From: Actinomycetes bacterium
GTDB lineage: Bacteria > Actinomycetota > Thermoleophilia > Solirubrobacterales > Solirubrobacteraceae
Reading direction: 5' to 3'
DNA length: 44,820 nucleotides
Assembly (NCBI GenBank): GCA_021846845.1
Contig: JAJZWB010000010.1
Coordinates: 1 to 44,820, forward strand
Below the pieces are notes generated by a model, which was not told the DNA's origin, ran no database searches, and saw nothing but the letters and a program-made list of their open reading frames with translations. Shown piece after piece: positions 40,535 through 44,820 of the stretch. Numbering within the stretch: position 1 is the stretch's first letter; each line of letters begins with the position of its first letter. The position numbers and the translations under genes are program-made.

Positions 40535-41436
40535 GGCGGCGCCGCCGGCGCGGATGATCCTCGGTCGACGGCGGTCGCGATCGCCAGGAACGCCCGGGCC
40601 GCGGGCGAGAGCTGTCCGTCGCGGTGCACGAGGCCGATCGGGCGGGTGATCGCCGGGCGCAGGGCGCGGACCACCGCACCGCGTCGCTCGGCCTCGTGCG
40701 CGAGCGGAGCCGGGAGCAGCGCCCCGCCGGCTCCCGCCAGGACGAGCGGCACGACCGCCTCGCGCGCAGCCGTCTGCACGGCGATCCGGGGCGTGACCCC
40801 GACCGCCGCCAGGGCCTGCTCGAGCAGCATCCGGGTGGAGGTGCCCGGCGGTGTGACGACGAGCGGGATCTGCGCCAGCTCGTCTGCCCGCAGCGGTCGC
40901 CCGTGACCGGGCGTGGCCTGCGGCGGCAGCACGAACAGGAGCTCCTGATCGCCCAGCGGATGGGCGGTCAGCCGCTCCGCCGGGATCAGCAGGTGGGCGG
41001 CGCCGATCTCGCATGCGCCGTTGCGCACCATCGCGCTCACCCCCTCCGCGCTGTCGGGCTCGAGCACGTGGACCTCGACGTCCGGATACAGCTCACGGAA
41101 GCGGCCGATCAGGCGCGCCATCGGGTCCACCGCGAGGGTGGCCAGCGCGGCGACCTCGATTCGGCCGGCATGCAGCTCGTTGACCCCGCCGACGGCGCCG
41201 CGCGCCTCCTCGATCGCGCGCAGCGCCTGGCGGGCGGGTCCGACCAGCGCCTCGCCGGCCGCTGACAGGCGCATTCTGCGCCCCACCCGGTGAAACAGCT
41301 GCGCTCCGACCTCGGTCTCCAACGCGCGGATCGCCTGCGAGAGAGTCGGCTGGGCGACGTGCAGCCGCACCGCCGCGCGGGTGGCGCCGCCCTCCTCGAC
41401 GACCGCCAGGAAGTAGCGCAGCTTGCGTTCATCCAT
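40525..41436 (-). CDS. LysR-family regulator divergent from an MFS transporter
   Basis: The product is 303 residues. The HTH is at ~1-60 (MDERKLRYFLAVVEEGGATRAAVRLHVAQPTLSQAIRALE). The effector domain shows GRIEVAALATLAVDPMARLIGRF and later VTPPGTSTRMLLEQAL. The start ATG 41436 overlaps an ATAG-N16-CTAT pair (41435-41458) in the divergent spacer that could be its binding site. It probably regulates itself and the MFS gene. Ligand unknown. Confidence 0.9.
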   Translation of the reverse strand: MDERKLRYFLAVVEEGGATRAAVRLHVAQPTLSQAIRALETEVGAQLFHRVGRRMRLSAAGEALVGPARQALRAIEEARGAVGGVNELHAGRIEVAALATLAVDPMARLIGRFRELYPDVEVHVLEPDSAEGVSAMVRNGACEIGAAHLLIPAERLTAHPLGDQELLFVLPPQATPGHGRPLRADELAQIPLVVTPPGTSTRMLLEQALAAVGVTPRIAVQTAAREAVVPLVLAGAGGALLPAPLAHEAERRGAVVRALRPAITRPIGLVHRDGQLSPAARAFLAIATAVDRGSSAPAAPPHR

Positions 41437-41471
41437 AGTCGATCTGAATTGACTCTATCCAGAAAGAATCT

Positions 41472-41500
41472 TTGACCTCTGATTATGCGGGTGGTGCAAT
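41472..41500 (+). promoter_or_regulatory. Promoter of the MFS transporter gene
   Basis: TTGACC (41472-41477), a 17-bp spacer and TGCAAT (41495-41500) form a sigma-70-like pair. The -10 ends seven bases before ATG 41508, so the transcript should start at the start codon. The ORF track used the TTG of this -35 box as a start. Confidence 0.5.
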
Positions 41501-41507
41501 CGCCTCC

Positions 41508-43028
41508 ATGGCCGCTGACGGGATCGATTCCGCGCTGCATCGAAACGGGCTCCTGCGCCGCCTCCTGGTCGAGCCGCCGCGGCCGGAGAGGGTGCGCAGC
41601 AGCCCCCGAGCGCACTGGTACGTGGTCGGCACGGTGTGCATCGGGGCGTTCATGGGCCAGCTTGACGCGAGCATCGTGACGCTGGCGCTGCCGCGCCTTG
41701 GCAGCGATCTGCACGCCGGTGTCGGCGCGGTCGAGTGGGTTGCGCTCGCCTACCTGCTGGTGCTCGTCGCGAGCGTCACGACCGTCGGGCATCTCTCCGA
41801 CCGGATCGGTCGCAAGCTGCTCTACACGTACGGGTTCGGCGTGTTCACGCTGGGCTCGCTGCTCTGCGGGCTGGCCCCGAGCCTGCCGGTGCTGCTCGTC
41901 GCCCGGGCCTTCCAGGCGATCGGCGCTGCGATGCTGCAGGCGAACAGCGTTGCGCTGATCACCGAGGCGATGCCGCGCCCGCTGCTCGGCCGGGCGATCG
42001 GCGTCCAGGGCACCTTCCAGGCGCTCGGGCTCGGCCTCGGCCCGGCGGTCGGCGGCGCCCTGCTGGCGCTCGGCGGCTGGCGGCTGATCTTCCTGGTGAA
42101 CCTGCCGGCCGGCGCCGTCGGGCTGGTGCTCGGCTGGCTGCTCCTGCCACGCAGCCGGACCCACCACCGGGCCGACGCCCGCGACCGCCTCGGGCCGATG
42201 ATGCTCGCGGTCGCCACGGGCGGGCTGCTGCTCTACCTCTCGCTGGGGAGGAGCGTCGGCTATCTCAGCGCAGTGCTGCTGGTCGCGCTCGTCGGCGGGC
42301 TGGCGGGAATCGTCCTGTTCGTCGGCCACGAGCTCCGTCACAGGGCTCCGATGGTCGATCTCTCGCTCCTTCGGAAGCCGGCGCTGTCGATCGGGCTGAG
42401 CAGCGGACTGGTGTCGTTCATGGTGCTCTTCGGAGCGCTGTTCGTGGTCCCGTACTACCTGTCGGCGCTCGGCGTCGGCCCGGCCTCGGCCGGGCTGCGC
42501 CTGGCGGTGCTGCCCGCCGCGATCGGGGTGGCGGCGCCGTTCGCCGGCCGCTATGTCGGACGAGCCGGGGAGCGGCTGTTCACAGCTGGTGGGCTCGTGC
42601 TCGCGAGCCTCGGGCTGGCGTTGATCGCCTGGCAGGGAGAGTCCGGCCTGCTCGTAGGGCTCGCGATCGCCGGCCTTGGGCTCGGCGCGTTCACGCCCGC
42701 CAACAATGCGACGATCATGGCCGCCGCTCCACAGGGCCGGGCGGGGCTCGTCAGCGGGCTGCTGAACATGACGCGCGGCCTGGGCACGGCCATGGGCGTC
42801 GCGGTTGCCAGCCTGCTCTACACCACGGCCGTCGGGGTATCCGGGGCTGGTGTCGCACGGGTCGGCCGCGCCGCCGCCGGTCACGGATTGGCGGTTGCGC
42901 TGCTTGGGCTCGCGGTCACGTCGATGGTCGTCGGCCTCGCCCTGTTCGCCCGTCCAGGCGACGCCGCCGCTCCGGCTGAGGCGCCCGATCGGGCCGACCT
43001 GCCGGATCGGCTTCCGGGCGCGCTGTGA
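41508..43028 (+). CDS. MFS transporter, DHA2 (EmrB/QacA, 14-helix) family
   Basis: The product is 506 residues, an inner-membrane proton-driven drug or metabolite exporter. The A motif is GHLSDRIGRKLLY between helices two and three, and the C motif is in GVQGTFQALGLGLGPAVGGALLALGGWRLIF. About 14 hydrophobic segments are visible, and ASIVTLALPRLGSDL in the first helix region is typical of DHA2. I start it at ATG 41508 because TTG 41472 is the -35 box of the promoter. It is divergent from, and probably controlled by, the LysR gene. Confidence 0.9.
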   Translation: MAADGIDSALHRNGLLRRLLVEPPRPERVRSSPRAHWYVVGTVCIGAFMGQLDASIVTLALPRLGSDLHAGVGAVEWVALAYLLVLVASVTTVGHLSDRIGRKLLYTYGFGVFTLGSLLCGLAPSLPVLLVARAFQAIGAAMLQANSVALITEAMPRPLLGRAIGVQGTFQALGLGLGPAVGGALLALGGWRLIFLVNLPAGAVGLVLGWLLLPRSRTHHRADARDRLGPMMLAVATGGLLLYLSLGRSVGYLSAVLLVALVGGLAGIVLFVGHELRHRAPMVDLSLLRKPALSIGLSSGLVSFMVLFGALFVVPYYLSALGVGPASAGLRLAVLPAAIGVAAPFAGRYVGRAGERLFTAGGLVLASLGLALIAWQGESGLLVGLAIAGLGLGAFTPANNATIMAAAPQGRAGLVSGLLNMTRGLGTAMGVAVASLLYTTAVGVSGAGVARVGRAAAGHGLAVALLGLAVTSMVVGLALFARPGDAAAPAEAPDRADLPDRLPGAL

Positions 43029-43038
43029 TCGCGGGCAC

Positions 43039-43168
43039 GTGACCCCGGGTGCGTGCGGGTAAGGCGGGTCGCGAGTCGTGGGCCTTCAACCCGTGACCCC
43101 GCCGGGATCGTGACCCCGGGCGCGTGCGGGTAAGGCAGGTCGCGAGCCGTAACCTTCAACCCGTGACC
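43039..43168 (+). repeat. Duplicated leader (about 60 bp, two copies) before a small ORF
   Basis: Copy 1 (43039-43098) and copy 2 (43110-43168) both run from GTGACCCCGGG to TTCAACCCGTGACC with a few mismatches and one indel. Copy 2 contains TAACCT seven bases before GTG 43163; copy 1 has GGGCCT at the same place, so only copy 2 would be an active promoter and start. Confidence 0.8.
43150..43155 (+). promoter_or_regulatory. TAACCT -10 box before the 67-residue ORF
   Basis: TAACCT lies seven bases before GTG 43163, consistent with leaderless initiation at the GTG. Confidence 0.4.
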
Positions 43169-43366
43169 TTCGAGGAGGCTCAGCGCCTGGCGCGGGCACT
43201 GCGGGACGAGCTGTGGTCCGGCGCGACCGACGACCTGCTGGCCAGGCTGTCCGACCGCGGCGGCATGCGGGCCGGTCTGAACCCGCCCGACGAGATCGAC
43301 GACGAGGAGCTGGTGGACATCGTCTGGCGGGCGGCGTCGAGGGCCGGGCTCGCCGACACCGCGTAG
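43163..43366 (+). CDS. Small acidic protein of unknown function
   Basis: The product is 67 residues from GTG 43163 (MTFEEAQRLARALRDELW). It looks helical and amphipathic, with an acidic patch PPDEIDDEELVDIVW. I do not recognise a family. The GTG start is supported by a TAACCT box seven bases upstream and by the loss of sensible composition above it; the ORF-track start at 43124 is inside the duplicated leader. Codon third positions are G/C-rich, as in real genes here, but for such a short frame this is weak evidence. Confidence 0.5.
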   Translation: MTFEEAQRLARALRDELWSGATDDLLARLSDRGGMRAGLNPPDEIDDEELVDIVWRAASRAGLADTA

Positions 43367-43397
43367 CGCCCGTCTGAGAGCCGGTGCGCCGGCTCGA

Positions 43398-44820
43398 TCA
43401 GGGGATCACGACGACCAGCCTCGGCGCCGACCCGATCTCCTTCGCCGTGATCGGATCGATCGGCTCGACGAGCGGTCGCCGAACCCCGAGGATTCCGGTC
43501 AGCAGCTGCGCCTGCCCGGCGTCTCCTCGTCTGTAGAGGATCTCGTAGGAGGCTGGTCTGGCGGATCTCAGGCTTCCGACCGCCACGACGTCGACGTGCC
43601 GGCGCGCCAACCGGACCGCGAGCCGGTGCGCGGCCGCGGTTCCGCGTCCGGCGTCCAGAACCGCGACGGCCGCGGTCGGGGTCAGCGGCCGCGTCCGGTT
43701 GTGCCCCAGCGCGCTGTTGAGCCCGAGGCCGACGGCCGCCGCCGCGAACACCAGCGCGAGCGCGACGCCGACGCCGACCAGCGGTCGGCGAGCCCGGTGA
43801 CGCTTGAAGCTGACGCGCACAGAGTCCGAGAGCGGCTCCCCGGCCGGAGGTGCGGCCGCGTACCCGGCGGCGCCGTGAGCGAACGTCGGCGGGCGCCCCG
43901 ACGTGGCGGCTGCGACGTGGGCCTCCAGGACCGCGGCCGTCCTGGCCGCGGCGTCCATCTGGTCGCGCAGGGATCGCAGCCGCCCCCGTTGCAGCAGCGC
44001 CACCAGGAGACCGAGTGGGACCAGCGCGAGCGTGACCAGGCTGCCGACTCTGCCGACGGACTCGATCAGCGGCGTCCTGACAGCCGGGGCGCGATAGGTG
44101 GGGACCGACGATGCCCTCAGGACCACGCGCGTGCGCGTCCGGCTCGCTGGCCCGCTGCGCACCGGGCCGATCGGCACCGTCTGCTCCGCGATCGCCAGCA
44201 GCTCGCCGTTGCCGACGGCGTCGCTGAGCGAGTTGTGGACCCAGTACACGGCCCCGTATTGCCGCCAGGCGATCGTCTGCAGGTGGCTGCCGTCGTAGTA
44301 GAGCTCGTAGGTGCGGCCGCCGACGTGGATCGTCTGGTTGGGGTCGGCTAGCAGCGGCGCACCGGTCCAGGTCGTTCCCTGGACGTCGTAGAACTGGCCC
44401 AGCTGGCCGTTGGAGAAGACCTCGACGTAGATCGGGTAGCTGCGGCCGCCGGGGGCGTGGATCAGGTAGTCGCGCACGCAGGCCTGCACGACATCCGTGC
44501 ACTGCGGCGCGACGGGGAACACGGTGCCGGCCAGGTCCTGGACCTTCGGGAACTCGGCCGTGAACCGCAGTCTCGCCGCCGCGGCTCGCTCGCCGGCCAC
44601 GTTGGCCGCGAGCGTGGCCGTCAACGGCAGGCTTACGAGTCCGTTGCGGCGGTGGATCCTGCGGCCGATGGCCGCGACCTGCTGGTTCGGGGTCGTATCG
44701 CGTCCGAACAGGAACTTGTGAACGCTGGCCTGGATCTGCTGCGGCGAGGCGGTCAGATCCCCGTAGGGGCAGGTGCTGGAGCACGGCGTGGTCTGGAAGT
44801 GCACCTGGCGCACGTGCAGC
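43398..44820 (-). CDS. Membrane protein with LytR C-terminal domain, 5' end outside the window
   Basis: About 474 residues are visible; the frame is open through the right edge (LHV precedes the GTG used by the ORF track), so the N-terminus is missing. An N-terminal part with several Cys (CSSTCPYGD, PQCTDVVQACVRDYL) and many aromatic residues may be extracytoplasmic. One membrane helix lies near VGSLVTLALVPLGLLVALL, followed by a coiled region, and a second near PLVGVGVALALVFAAAAVG. The last 90 residues (VAVLDAGRGTAAAHRLAVRLARRHVDVVAVGS and GDAGQAQLLTGILG) resemble the LytR_C domain seen on cell-wall proteins. No LCP catalytic domain is visible in this part. Confidence 0.7.
   Translation of the reverse strand, partial: LHVRQVHFQTTPCSSTCPYGDLTASPQQIQASVHKFLFGRDTTPNQQVAAIGRRIHRRNGLVSLPLTATLAANVAGERAAAARLRFTAEFPKVQDLAGTVFPVAPQCTDVVQACVRDYLIHAPGGRSYPIYVEVFSNGQLGQFYDVQGTTWTGAPLLADPNQTIHVGGRTYELYYDGSHLQTIAWRQYGAVYWVHNSLSDAVGNGELLAIAEQTVPIGPVRSGPASRTRTRVVLRASSVPTYRAPAVRTPLIESVGRVGSLVTLALVPLGLLVALLQRGRLRSLRDQMDAAARTAAVLEAHVAAATSGRPPTFAHGAAGYAAAPPAGEPLSDSVRVSFKRHRARRPLVGVGVALALVFAAAAVGLGLNSALGHNRTRPLTPTAAVAVLDAGRGTAAAHRLAVRLARRHVDVVAVGSLRSARPASYEILYRRGDAGQAQLLTGILGVRRPLVEPIDPITAKEIGSAPRLVVVIP

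Overview
The window looks like a chromosomal segment from a very high-GC actinobacterium. Unfused nuoC and nuoD, NuoG of about 820 residues with an extra iron-sulfur site, a Streptomyces-type MatB, serine class II tRNA, EthA-type monooxygenase and many GTG/TTG starts support this. I would guess class Thermoleophilia (Solirubrobacterales or relatives), but that is inference from gene content only; a marker-gene tree would settle it. I see no CRISPR array, phage, IS element or rRNA.

Layout. 1-8.3 kb: a frame-broken secreted-protein gene, divergent from a TetR regulator coupled to an acyl-CoA synthetase, with a large composite palindrome between them; then a Tat-exported flavin amine oxidase, a tandem-domain ThyX homologue and a divergent EthA-like Baeyer-Villiger monooxygenase ending in ten identical 9-bp repeats. 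8.3-23.5 kb (minus strand): the complete 14-gene respiratory complex I operon nuoA-N. 23.6-27.3 kb: a small membrane protein, a flavin reductase, a lipoprotein with cupredoxin-like sequence divergent from a lipoprotein cytochrome c, and serS. 27.3-31 kb: an orphan zinc-ribbon/PAS protein, a hybrid histidine kinase and tRNA-Ser(GGA). 31-36.3 kb: M29 aminopeptidase, an acyl-CoA synthetase, MatB malonyl-CoA synthetase and a DUF4395 membrane protein. 36.4-44.8 kb: a GDPD-family protein, a LysR/UPF0324 divergent pair, a polysaccharide deacetylase, a LysR/MFS divergent pair, a small ORF behind a duplicated leader, and a LytR_C-domain membrane protein running off the right edge.

Themes. Electron transport is concentrated here (complex I, cytochrome c, flavin reductase, amine oxidase, monooxygenase), together with three separate acyl-CoA synthetases, so a lipid- or organic-acid-catabolising aerobe is plausible. 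The most unusual observation is in the nuo operon: all five gaps among nuoH/I, I/J, K/L, L/M and M/N are exactly spanned by mini-ORFs of 7-17 codons whose start overlaps the upstream stop and whose stop overlaps the downstream start, suggesting a termination-reinitiation relay. Other points of interest are a NuoL lacking the usual TM5 glutamate, a two-domain ThyX in which each half keeps a complementary part of the signature motif, a series of TANNNT -10 boxes placed 6-11 nt before start codons (leaderless or near-leaderless genes), and the TetR-site palindrome. All calls come from reading the sequence; no searches were run.
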